A DNA stretch of 64,000 bases from Oopsacas minuta (Eukaryota > Porifera > Hexactinellida > Lyssacinosida > Leucopsacidae). The notes below the pieces were generated by a model, which was not told the DNA's origin, made no database searches, and was given only the letters and a program-made list of their open reading frames with translations. The position numbers and the translations under genes are program-made. Shown here piece after piece: positions 21,203 to 31,755 of this stretch; position 1 is the first letter of the stretch; each line of letters begins with the position of its first letter. Where the stretch lies: contig JAKMXF010000099.1 of assembly GCA_024704765.1 (NCBI GenBank), forward strand, positions 124,001-188,000, in the 5' to 3' direction.

Positions 21203-21711
21203 TTCACTAAATAAGTAGGTATTTGGGTACTATAAAGTGGGGATACAAGGACAAATGAATGACGATTGTGCTCCTGACTGAAATTAATGCCCCCTACTAC
21301 AAGAAGAGGGGCACAACTTATTTCAAGCGGATACTTGCACCCCAGGTGCCTCCACTGAGACACTGGACAATATTCTGAAGCACGCTCGTTGGGGGCCAGT
21401 GGTATGGTTGAAATATTGATCTCACAGCCTGATACATAGGTATATCTTCTCCGTATCGTCATCACAGCCAACATTTAAGGGAAATTAATTGTGTTGGATA
21501 TTCACCGGTGTTCTACTCCTCTTTGCTATTCAATTGGACATTAAGCGCCATTATTTCGTAACAAACAGCTTTGAGTTGTCTGGCCTCTAGTTAAAAATAT
21601 ATTTACAGAAAGGTACCCTAAAAATTTTCATCATTTGAAAGAGAAAATTAATCAACTTGTACTCTTCAAGAATGTTATACAACTAATAATTTGACTTCAA
21701 AAATTAACCAT
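21203..21711. other. no gene recognised
   Basis: A minus-strand open frame (21172-21474) begins outside element 2 and runs into its TIR; no domain recognised. Otherwise featureless. Confidence 0.4.
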
Positions 21712-21719
21712 GTCCACAG

Positions 21720-23870
21720 CAGTGTCGTATCCAGCTCTTTCATTTGGGGGAGGGCGGAGAGTCCTACATTTGTATCATATTTTATAAAAGTATATGGTTA
21801 GTATGAATCTTTATAAATGTGATAAATAATCATTGAATCATAGTAATGATTATTGATTAGTGTTTTCTAAGAACAAATGCTTACATTTCAAAAAGACCCA
21901 TTATATTGACAATTTACAGTATAAATGCATGACTTGATTTAACTAAACGCACATCATCTCATTTCTCGGATAGAATTTATTATTATAAACCCAAGTTTCT
22001 CTTATCAATTGAAGTATATTATTATTTTCATTTATCTTCTATCCTACTGAATGACTAAACTCCCAGGAAAAATTCTTGACTTCTTTCTCCCTAAGGAAGC
22101 AAGGATTAAGAATAGTTTGTCACCAGTAAACGAATCTAACAATGAGGCATTATCTATCCTGAATGATGAAGACAATATTTCCCAATCTGAAAATCGGAAC
22201 AAGTCACTATCGATTCTGTTCTAACAGATTCAACAACAACGAATTATAAATTTGATATAGGTCTCTACATTACTGGAAATCTCATAGTAGAAAAAGAATT
22301 TAGTTTGGAGATTCAATTTAACTGTTGGATACCCCAGAGAATTACAAATAACGCCCAATTATCCAAGGAGGGAGAAATTGATACTTTAATATCAAATGGC
22401 TCAGTATCTACAAATGGCTTGCTTATTCAGAAATTTATCCGGTGCGTTTTGTAAAATTTGCGTTATATTCCTCGACCGAAATGATGAACAAGTAGATAAA
22501 GGAAGTTCACAAAAGGTTGGCTCCTTACTAACTACCGTATTCATCAACTACAAGTGTCATTGAAATTTTCAATAAACAAAGTCAGTTAACCTATCATAGA
22601 GACTTGTGTCGATTGTGAAACTTTCAAACGGATGGTGGAAACTCCGGGATTGGATATTCAATACCAGCTTCGCCAACAAAGAATCGAACAAAAACGATTA
22701 AACTGCCAGCGATTGGTGCCTATCATTGAGACAATCCTCTTTTTGAGTAGACAGGAGTCATCCTTTCGCGGACACAGGGGTGAATCTAGGCAACTAGATA
22801 TCGAAGAGCCGAAAGAAAACGATGGTAACTTTCGTACTGTACTAAGATTACGCCTAAGAGTAGGAGACATTGTATTGAAACACCACCTCGACTCGAGTGG
22901 ATCAAATTCTAAATATTTGAGCCAAATGATCCAGAACGAGATCATCAATATTAGTAGAATATTGATATCTCAAAGAATCGTTTCAGAAGTCCAGAAAAGC
23001 GTGCCATTCTCTATTTTAGCGGATAAATCTGCTGATGTTTCAGTTCATGAGCAGCTCTCAATTTCAGTTTGGTATGTTTTTCGAAATGATCGTTCAGTGT
23101 TTTCAAGGAAATGTTTCTTGGCTTAATTACTGTAACAGATCTCACAGGAGAAGGAATAGCAAATTCTATCATTTCATTCTGTATTTCTACTGGATTAGAT
23201 TTGAATAATTTGGTAGGACTAGGTTTGGATGGTGCTATAGCTATATCTGGAAAATATAAAGAGTACAGGCATGCATTCGCGAAAAATATTCAGTGGTTCA
23301 CTATACACACTGCTCATCACACAGCTTAAATTTAGCAATTGGAAAATAAACAATGTTGTTCTTGGAAACGTATTTTCTAATCTCTCTTCTATTATATGGT
23401 TCTTTCATGGGTATCCTTTGCGAGAAGAGAAACTACGCCAAGCCATCCAAGCTGTATGCCTAGAATATAAGCGTTAGCGACTGAAAACCATTGTGCAACA
23501 AGATGGGTTGAAAGACATGATGCAATGCTTGTGTTTATGGAATTAATAGAGGCAGTTGTGCATGTTTGGAAGAACTAACTCTTGTACCAGAAGAGACAGG
23601 TTCGAAAGCTAATCAACTTGTTCATGTCTGCATCATTTGACTTTATCTACTCCTGTACTGTTTTAGAAAATCCCAGCGCTCTTTTACTCACAGTTTCGAG
23701 ACAATTACAATCATCAACAATGGATTTGGCTGAGATTTGTTCACTTATTGAAAATGTGGTTTCCATTTTAGAAAAGAAAACGAATCAAGATAGTGCAATT
23801 ACTAGAGTTTACACTAAAGCTAAATCAATCTCTGAACTTTTGGGTCGTCAGTGACTCTGCCAAGAGCTCA
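21720..23870 (+). mobile_element. hAT element, 5' portion, 3' end missing
   Basis: Starts CAGTGTCGTATCCAGC, a hAT-type TIR (compare CAGTGGCGTATCTAG of the hAT at 24.8 kb). The presumed 8-bp duplication GTCCACAG precedes it, but no matching right end was found. Plus-strand transposase relics follow and stop without the C-terminal dimerisation domain. Confidence 0.65.
22051..23854 (+). pseudogene. hAT transposase (ZMYM1/DUF4371 type) relic
   Basis: An open start at 22051-22224 encodes MTKLPGKILDFFL and ends in a stop. Broken frames continue with a TTF-like zinc finger region (FDIGLYITGN), then from 22632 an open segment containing SSFRGHRGESR, ENDGNFRTVL and VPFSILADKSADVSVHEQLS. The last is the D-E/S-D-I-S block of the hAT catalytic domain (usually I.DE..D.S..EQ.S). 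Next is LGLDGA.AISGKYKE (second catalytic block, usually QGYDGA..MSG). The frame breaks near 23140, 23330, 23480 and 23580, and the last open piece ends at 23854 without the C-terminal hATC domain. Non-functional. Confidence 0.75.
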
Positions 23871-24770
23871 TGATTGTCGATGCCGATTAAGTTGTTGATG
23901 AAAGTATCGATTTCTGAAATCTCGATATCTATCGTTCAAAGATTTATCGATTGGATTCGAATCCCTGCCTTAGTGTGATGTATTCTCCATCCTGTGGCAT
24001 ACGTTTGTGATTTAATTTGATATGTATTGTGCTTACAATCTAACATCATTGTTTAAACTGTTGCCGTCCCTGCATTTTGCAATACATCCTGCATCCCACC
24101 ATAATCCTAAATAGGAAATACTAGCATCGCCTCAATATACATCGTACACAAAATGAACTTCCCGCTAATAGAAACTGCAATATTGTATTCTACTAACGCA
24201 CGGTTTAATATGCTGAAATTACAACAATTAAGTGAAAAACAGTTTCTGGCATCTTGAAAAGGTGGACGAAATTAATTACAAAGATAATATATAAGTTAAT
24301 TAATTTCATGTACTGTTAACCACTTAATTTAAGAAAATGTTTGAATGTTACTGAATAATGCCCCTTAGATTCCCATACCACATTGAAATTATGCGCAGCC
24401 AATGAACTCGATTAACAAAATTCTTTGTTATGTGGATTGTTCCCCTTTGGCTGTAGCCCCGTGACTACGTTGACAATCGGCGCAAATTTTTCCTCTTATA
24501 CCAATCTATTGTGGGTTACCAGGTCACTTTCAAATTTTTTAACCTTTGCTCGTATTTATATTTGTCCGTTGTCAAGGACAGTTATAACATTTCATTTTTA
24601 ATATGAATCCGAAAATAAGAGATGCGGTGCACAATAAAATTTGTATGATTCGGTCCATTACTTGGATGTTATCTTCCCATGATCTCGCCTCAACTAGAGT
24701 TCAATATTCATTTCTCTCAGCCTATGAACTTTGAGAATGTGAGAATAGATCAAATTTATTTGATTCTATC
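23871..24770. other. no gene recognised
   Basis: Featureless AT-rich DNA with some repeats of ATCGAT/TATCGA around 23910-23960. The 3' part of the hAT relic is expected here but not recognisable. Confidence 0.35.
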
Positions 24771-24866
24771 GATAGATACAGAGGCTTAGCCAGAGTGCCG
24801 CAAATGCAGCACCTACAATTGCGTGCAGTGGCGTTTCTAGACTTTTTATTAGGGGGGTGCTAATTA

Positions 24867-26180
24867 ACGGGTGAGCACTAAAATTTTAGACATATTTTAT
24901 AATTCACCATAACAACGAGATATTTACAAATTCATAAATCTTTGTTCACCAATGCATTATTTGTATATAGATTTCAAATTCAATCCATTTTCGATTATTT
25001 TAGAACATAGCATCTGGAGATGGATCATTTGAAAGTGACACAACGGCGACACATTATTGGACAATTTTTTCGTAAAAATTATGAGCATGGGATTTCTTAT
25101 ACAGTTAAGCATTTTTTGGCGTTTGGAATCGCAAGATCTACTATCAAGAATAGAGGAACCCTAAACAGGAAGTTGGGTAGCGGTCGCAAGTCTGTCAAAA
25201 TGCCCAAGAGGCTCCGGCGATCTCTATTGTATAAAATTAGCAATAAAATAGGAGTCTCCACCAGAAAAATCGCTCGAAAATTCGATATCTCTCAATCATA
25301 TGTTCGTAAGATCATCAAAGAGAATGGTGTTACATATCGTAAACGTAAGCGAGTCCCAGATAGCAAACCCGAACAAGAATTGAGGGCTAAGTCCAGGTGT
25401 CTAAAATTACGGAGAGACTTTTTCCCCTATCAAGCACAATTCAAATTGTAATGGATGACGAATCGTATTTCGGACTAAAGGATGACAATATCAATGTCAA
25501 TAAGGGTTATTATACTTCAGAATCTCTCTCAGCCAAGTCTCTGAATCCTAGAATCAGTTATATTCGTAAATCCAAGTACCCACCTAAACTTTTAATTTGG
25601 TTAGCAATTTCGAAAGAAGGCATATCGGAGCCATACTTTTGTCCTCGGAATCTTTCAGTTACTGGCGAAATTTACCGAAATCAATGCATAAAAAAGCATC
25701 TAATTCCTTTCTTAGAAAAGTTTCATGATGACGGTAAATATTACTTCTGGCCTGATCTAGCAAGTAGCCATTATGCGAAAGATACGCTTAAACTTCTTGA
25801 AGATCTAAATATCCCATATATTCCAAAATCTGCTAACGCTCCTAATACACCTCAATTAAGGCCAATTAAGGAATCCTGGGGTTATTTGAAATCCAAAGTT
25901 TATGAAGGTGGGTGGGAAGCTAAATTCTTCAGAAGGTTGAAGCAAAGGATTCGGAAATCAACCAGGCAAGTGGAATTTTCAATTGTCCAAAGGCTATTTT
26001 CAAGTGTCAAGACGAATATCCGAAAATCTGCAGACAATGGTCCATTAACAGCGATTCATTGAATTCTAGCTAAATTAAAATGTAATTAAACAAATATGAT
26101 AGAATTATACAATACTCTGTTGATAATTGATACAAGCTCAAACAGGATGAAATTTGTCTAATTTTTTAGTGCTCACCCGT
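24867..26180 (+). mobile_element. Tc1/mariner element nested in hAT
   Basis: The ends are ACGGGTGAGCACTAAAA at 24867 and its reverse complement ending at 26180, flanked by TA (24865-24866, 26181-26182). Length is 1314 bp, and it carries a transposase on the plus strand. Inserted 41 bp inside the hAT left end, so it is younger than the hAT. Confidence 0.9.
25020..26062 (+). pseudogene. Tc1/mariner transposase, frameshifted, catalytic Glu lost
   Basis: The N-terminal half (25020-25451) has paired helix-turn-helix segments (YTVKHFLAFGIARSTIKNR; VSTRKIARKFDISQSYVRKI). A frameshift around 25425-25445 joins to a second open frame reaching 26062. It encodes VMDDESYF (first Asp), FWPDLASSHYAK (second Asp) and QLRPIKESWGYLKSKVYEGGWEA. 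The family's QCRPIED-FW block normally carries the third catalytic acid, here replaced by Lys in PIKES. Frameshift plus this change make the copy inactive. The VYEGGWEA tail is characteristic of this subgroup. Nothing suggests domestication. Confidence 0.85.
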
Positions 26181-26262
26181 TAATATGGATTGACATTGAA
26201 ATTAATTAAGCTATGATTTCATAATTTACCATCAAACTGAATAATGACAATTCTTATGTTTA

Positions 26263-28709
26263 TCAATCAGCTAAAATGTTAGACAATTGCAGTCTCCTCG
26301 GATTGATTCGCCCAAACTCATCCATCACTTCATTGATGTCTACATCAATATCTCTATGCAGGTGAAGAAGAGAGAGTCGATTTAATCTTCTATGGTTATT
26401 GAAGAACGGGGGGGCAGTTTTTGTTCTTTTTAGCCCACTAAATGACCTATCTGCAGTGCAACCTCTGACGGGTAGTGTGCACATTATGCTGATCAATGCT
26501 CTAATATTGGGGTACATTGAATTGGCATATTGGAGGGTAATAGTTGGTGTAGTGGGTAAGCTAATCCGTCAAGTTTATCTAGTTGCCGTTGCCACTTTAT
26601 TCGCCAACAGTGTAACTCACTCTAAACACCTCCAGGAGATGGAAGATCTTGTTGGTAGATGTCAGCAAGGTCACTAATTTTAATAATAATTTCATCCATT
26701 GGGATAGTTACTAGGATAGAAGGGACTAAGAACAAGCCTATCAGTGCAGTTCTTTGGTGGCTGTTGAAACGCAAATTATTTTCTGACAATAAGTGGTCAA
26801 TCAATGGGATTGATATACTACGCCGGTAATAAATAGATGGAATGTCAGCAAGAACATTATTGCGGTGAATTTGACATCCACAAATTCGAGGTAAAGATGG
26901 GACTGTGCAAACACTTTGCACATCTCCTCCACAATAAGAAACCACCTGCTGTGATGTGAATCATTATTTTCTCTAACTTCTTGCAAAACTAACTTCACGT
27001 TGTGAATTTCTGATACAGCTTCAACGATGTCTTTAGCCTCTGCTTGTAGACTGGAAGTCAAGGTTTCTATGTATTTTAGGCTGTAATTTGTTAATACTAA
27101 TGCAAAAATAAAATATGTACTGCTAATTGCTAATTGTAGAGTCCTGGCATCAGTAATTGCATCTGATGTCCACAGGGTAGGGCCCTCACTACAAACATTA
27201 TCGAAACAAGGTCTACGGAAGCGTGGAGAGACTGAAAATTTCTAGTGCATTAATACGTTGTACCCAGCGTTTAGGACAAAGATCCTTTAGTTTTGTGACT
27301 GTTGACCCAGGTTGTGTTTTATGAATAGCAAAATCAAGAAATCTTTGCCGTTTGGGATAGGCATGAAAGTGGTCCGATACTCTATCCACTACCCCTATCA
27401 TATTAAGAATACTGGTGACTTGTAGAGACTTCACCACAGCGAGATTAAGAGAGTGAGAGGCACAGCGAAGATAAAGTGCAAGAGGGTACTTCTTATTAAT
27501 AGGAGCTGCAGTTCCTTTTATTGATCCGCCATGTTACCAGTTCCATCGTACGCCTGACCACTTAGCTTAGTAATATTCAATCCATAATCGTTCTAACAGC
27601 CCAATATCTTATCCGAAAGGCAACGACCAGTGATCCCAGTATCACATTCTAAGAAATTCATCAGGTCCTCCCGAACTAACATATTGTCAGGATCTACATA
27701 CCTCAGTACTAGGCTCAACTGCTCTTTATTGGATATGTCAGTGACCTCATCTGAAATCACGGTAAACCATTGGGCTTTCTTAATTTTCTTAAGAATCTTG
27801 TTTTTTAGTTGGTTAGCGATGATGTCAATCAATTGATTATGGATATTAGAAGATGTGTAAGTTGCATTTTTAGCTGCGATGGGAAATGATTACTGAGGAC
27901 TGAATCTCCTGCTTCGACTCTGAATTGTAAGAGAGCCCTGAAGTTTCCATGATTTTCAATGCTATCTTTCTCCTGATTAGTGGAATTGTTACGATGTCGC
28001 CAAGTGGAATATTTTGACGACCGCACAAAATTATTGTGCTCACAATTGACAAGTTTCTGACGATTAGAAGAAATTCTCTCAGCCATTCATCATCAATTCG
28101 ATGTAGAATACTTGGTTACTGATTGGTCACCACTGGAAAGAACTCATCTGCTCTCACCATCGATGTATTATGATAATCCTTTTCTATATAATTTTCAATA
28201 ACTCTAAAGCCTTCCGGAACATTGTCAAAGGACGGGTGGCCAAGGATTCCAGGGAGATTACCACGGTATCCACATGTAACAGAGAGAACACATGGAATAC
28301 AAAATCTTCTATTTTTCTGCTTACTATACGTCAGCCACGGATACATCTGCAACCAGCGGAACTGAAATGTGCGTCTATTGTTATTCTTTTGAAATATATA
28401 ATCAGAAGCTGGACAGAATCGATTAACAAGTAGCTCATATTTGTCAGAATCCGGTATTGTATCCGAAATACCGATATAGCTTGCCACGTCATTGCATTCA
28501 GATAAGAGAATGCGTGGTCACTTAGCTAAAGGTTGGAATGTACTTTCATCAGTGGCGTGATAACTACGGGGAGATGAAGTATTATGTCCTTGTTGAAGAG
28601 TTGAATTCGAGGATCGTGAAGAGGTTGAGGCACCTGCAGCATTATTAATTTCAATTACTGAATCTTTGTCTAAAAAACTTGATTTTAAGAATGACGAATC
28701 AATCGACAT
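26263..28709 (-). pseudogene. hAT transposase (ZMYM1/DUF4371 type) relic
   Basis: Reading the minus strand: N-terminus MSIDSSFLKSSFLDKD (from 28709), then a TTF-type zinc finger (FQFRWLQMYPWLTYSKQKNRRFCIPCV). GNFRALLQFRVEAGD follows, then the catalytic block WFTVISDEVTDISNKEQLSLVLRYVD. Broken middle frames carry LCPKRWVQRINALE (the CPTRW-type block). The C-terminal dimerisation segment is VRGCTADRSFSGLKRTK with a final NILAD. Several frameshifts and stops separate these pieces. Domain order is complete, so this was a full-length autonomous hAT. The nested Tc1/mariner lies beyond the stop and did not cut the gene. Confidence 0.82.
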
Positions 28710-29010
28710 TGTTTTGTGAAATTGAATACAAAAAATAAATATTTATGATAATAAGAATTGGTCAGACTATAAATGGATACTTCTCAATCAATCAAATACA
28801 ATTGATATTTGATTAATTATTGAAACCAAAAATTCTAGATTTTTAAACAACAATCTTTCACTAAATCATTATAAAGTGCTTCAATGAAATTTAAGGGGAT
28901 GCTCGAGCACCCGCTGCGCCCCTAGATACGCCACTGATTACGTGTGCCCACTTCTTTGCTGTACCTATCCAGTACCTTCGTGTGGTCATGGCTAAGCCTC
29001 TGGAAAGATA

Positions 29011-29547
29011 TACTATTTTGCTATGAAAAGGCCAAAGATTATGTAGACAGTGTCAACCAGAGCTGCAAATGGGCCATTGGTGAGTCATCAATATTTTATT
29101 CATAATTTCATATGCAATGTATACGTACTAGGTAGTACTTCAAAGTACCTTGTTAATAATAGAGGTAATATTAGTGGTCATTATACTGAAAGTTTGGAAT
29201 ACCATAAAGTGCGAGTGATATATACTTATGTTTTCGAGTATACTAATAGAAACTGTATTAATGAATAAAGCTTCAGTGTTTTTGATGCTCGGGATATTAT
29301 AACATCTCAACGTAATGCAACTTTTGAACAGCAATCATCTTTCGCGGTTGGAGCCTGGACGTCTCTACCGTAGGACATAGGGGATAATACCCTAACAAAT
29401 CTCATGTCCCGGAGTGTCTCGGCTCATTTTACAAACTGTATATTTGGCTCGCTTCTCTCTTATCTTACCATGAATACTATGTAATCGTACCCAAAGTTTC
29501 TGGGATATATTGATGTACTACCTAATGTATATTTGAAATATTATATA
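29011..29547. other. no gene recognised
   Basis: Featureless DNA between the transposon nest and the MITE-like inverted repeat at 29548. No motif seen. Confidence 0.35.
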
Positions 29548-29968
29548 CAGGGCTCAGCCCTACTAGAGCACAATTTCCGTGCATAATATTTGTCAGTATA
29601 ATGCAATATATAATATGAGGGTCTGGGTATTTTGTTCTTTGGTTCCTTGTTGACGAGAATTTGTTTCGATTAATTGATCATGCCACCTAAATGTGGTTGT
29701 GTTTTACAAGCTATTTAATGTGGACTTGAGCTTATATATCACATTCAATAGTTGTCAATCATTGTGTTTCATTAGCGTTGTTGTAAATATCATTTCTATA
29801 AACCTGCTGAATTTCGTTCGAATCCTACTTTGCATTTACTTTTGACTCTAGATTACCTGAAATTGAATAACTTGATTCTTTAAATTTTCTATGATTTCAG
29901 TATACGTGACACTATTATGGGGAAAAACTGTGCTCTAGTAGAGTGCTGTACTAGAGCTGAGCTCTATG
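29548..29968. mobile_element. MITE-like inverted-repeat element
   Basis: The left end CAGGGCTCAGCCCTACTAGA (29548 onward) and the inverted right end (CATAGAGCTCAGCTCTAGTA, ending 29968) share GCTCAGC.CTA and CTAGAGCACA.TTT. The 421-bp interior is non-coding. AT-rich flanks prevent a clear target duplication call. The terminal CAGRGCTCAGC and size suggest a hAT-like non-autonomous element. Confidence 0.5.
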
Positions 29969-30187
29969 TATATTATTTCTTATTAATTTTCGAGTAATCC
30001 CTTGTTATAATGTCCCAACTTATTCTTATACAATGAGCACAAAGTCGATCGGGAATTATTCCAAACCAAATGTGTATTTCGCAGTTATGAGAAATTGTTT
30101 CAACATTTACTTTACATTAGAACGTTAGATAATGTGTTAGGGATTATAGCTCGTTATAATTCCTACTCCCATATTGCAATGCCACCC

Positions 30188-30199
30188 TAAGCCACTGTG
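30188..30199 (-). repeat. isolated RAG1-like TIR end
   Basis: Reads CACAGTGGCTTA on the minus strand, identical over 12 bp to both ends of RAG1-like element 1. No partner end preceded by the adjacent CCTCC was found and no coding remnant is recognised beside it. It may be a solitary end of a decayed or non-autonomous copy, or chance. Confidence 0.35.
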
Positions 30200-31755
30200 C
30201 CTCCAGACCTCATGATCTCTAGCTGCTGTCAACTATCGCCCTCACAAGCCAAGCCCTTCATATTTCCCGCTTGTTTTTATTATTTCTTTTATATAACAAT
30301 TTAAATTTGAATAATTTTGCAATGTAACTGATTCAGTGCATTGAATAATCTGTTTTTCTGTGTTTTCATCTTATACAATGGACATATAATTTTTAATGAC
30401 TGTGTGTTTCGGAATACAAACACACGTTTGTTGCAATGTATTCGTAAACTAGCTCTATTCGAATAATCGCCCGGGCTATTACTTGAAACATCCTGCACAT
30501 CTTATATGTTGTATAGTTACCCACTATTTACTTCAATACTTAAGAAACCGTAGTTATAAATTACGTAACTTAATCTATCCTAGTTTCATGCAGTTATCTT
30601 GATTCTCACTATACATGTATAAATATATTTTGAAATTCTTCGGCATTAGATAGTAAATATGATGCGCCATTAAGTTTCTAGCTCTTACTGATTTTCAATC
30701 AATTCTGAACAAATAATTTAGTTTGAATATAAGATAAATAGTATTGTGAACCACTACCCATATATGTGTCATTCCTCACATTAATTTTGACCACCACACC
30801 GCTGTAGGTAGCCTTAAGCAGATTTGGTTTGACTGTAAATTTATATTAGTAATTTCACAAAATGTTAGGAAAATCAAATATACCTCCTAGCCATCATTGA
30901 AATTGCGCCAACAGGCGTACCACTTTTTACAGAGACTGAAGATGATATCAAACATTCTAACAATTACTATTCAATAAAAAATGATGATGTTGTAGGCCAA
31001 ACGCGTTTAGCCCAGGTTGAAAGCAATTTCTATATTTCTATATCTCATGCGTGACTACTTATATATATTTTCGGCTTATCAATCAACAAAATGACTCTTT
31101 TGTAATCCTGTCATTGTTTAATCTGGGCATACCGAATCATAGTAATCTACGTAACGAAAAATGCCTGACTGGTTAGATGAATGTTGAACATGCTGTGTCA
31201 TCAACTTATAAGCATTGAGAATTGCAATTTTATAGAACTATCGAGATACACTCATCTGCTCCTGATTCATAAATAGAGTGCGCTCCAGGTCCCTCCTTTA
31301 ATGCTCTACTCATTAGTATAAAACCCACACAAGCATATTTCATATTTACCGAAGTCCAACATTTCGTTACACATTTCGCTCCACTTTTGATTTGTCAATT
31401 TTGTTGATAATTTAACTGGTTTTACATGGCTAAATAATGGAAGTAATTGCTTTTCCTGAATTTGTTTGATTGATTCTAACTTAAAATAAATTGGTTTACC
31501 AGTTGCTTTGCTTAATTTGGTAAATAGATTAACTAAGTAGCTTGTATAGATTCATTTAGATTATGGTCGAGAATATACATAGTTTATTATTATAGGATGA
31601 CATATATAATTACGTAGAAGTTATTACAAACAGGTATAGCTTCAAGAGCAGTTGACTAGATCTTATTGCATTTGTCTCAAATAATCTTACCGTCTTCTTT
31701 GAGCTCTCTGTCCTGGTTGAATTCCAAATTTCCAATAGGCACTAACATTAATTAA
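30200..31755. other. no gene recognised
   Basis: AT-rich. Only short open frames. The left terminus of the hAT relic that follows should lie here but was not found. Confidence 0.35.

Larger units (their letters stand above)
24826..28936 (-). mobile_element. hAT element with nested Tc1/mariner
   Basis: Left end CAGTGGCGTTTCTAG and right end (inward) CAGTGGCGTATCTAG. Flanks are ATTGCGTG (24818-24825) and ATTACGTG (28937-28944), an 8-bp duplication with one mismatch, as hAT makes. It contains a minus-strand hAT transposase relic and is interrupted at 24867-26180 by a Tc1/mariner element. Confidence 0.85.
24779..29002. mobile_element. short hAT-like MITE split by a later hAT insertion
   Basis: The outer ends are CAGAGGCTTAGCCA at 24779 and its reverse complement TGGCTAAGCCTCTG ending at 29002. 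They are flanked by GATAGATA (24771-24778) and GAAAGATA (29003-29010), an 8-bp duplication with one mismatch. Without the inner hAT the MITE would be only about 113 bp. It is the oldest layer of a three-level nest. Confidence 0.7.

Noticed and set aside
23940-23962. GATTCGAATCCC as a tRNA/SINE B box
   Set aside because: No A box at the required distance and no cloverleaf can be drawn.
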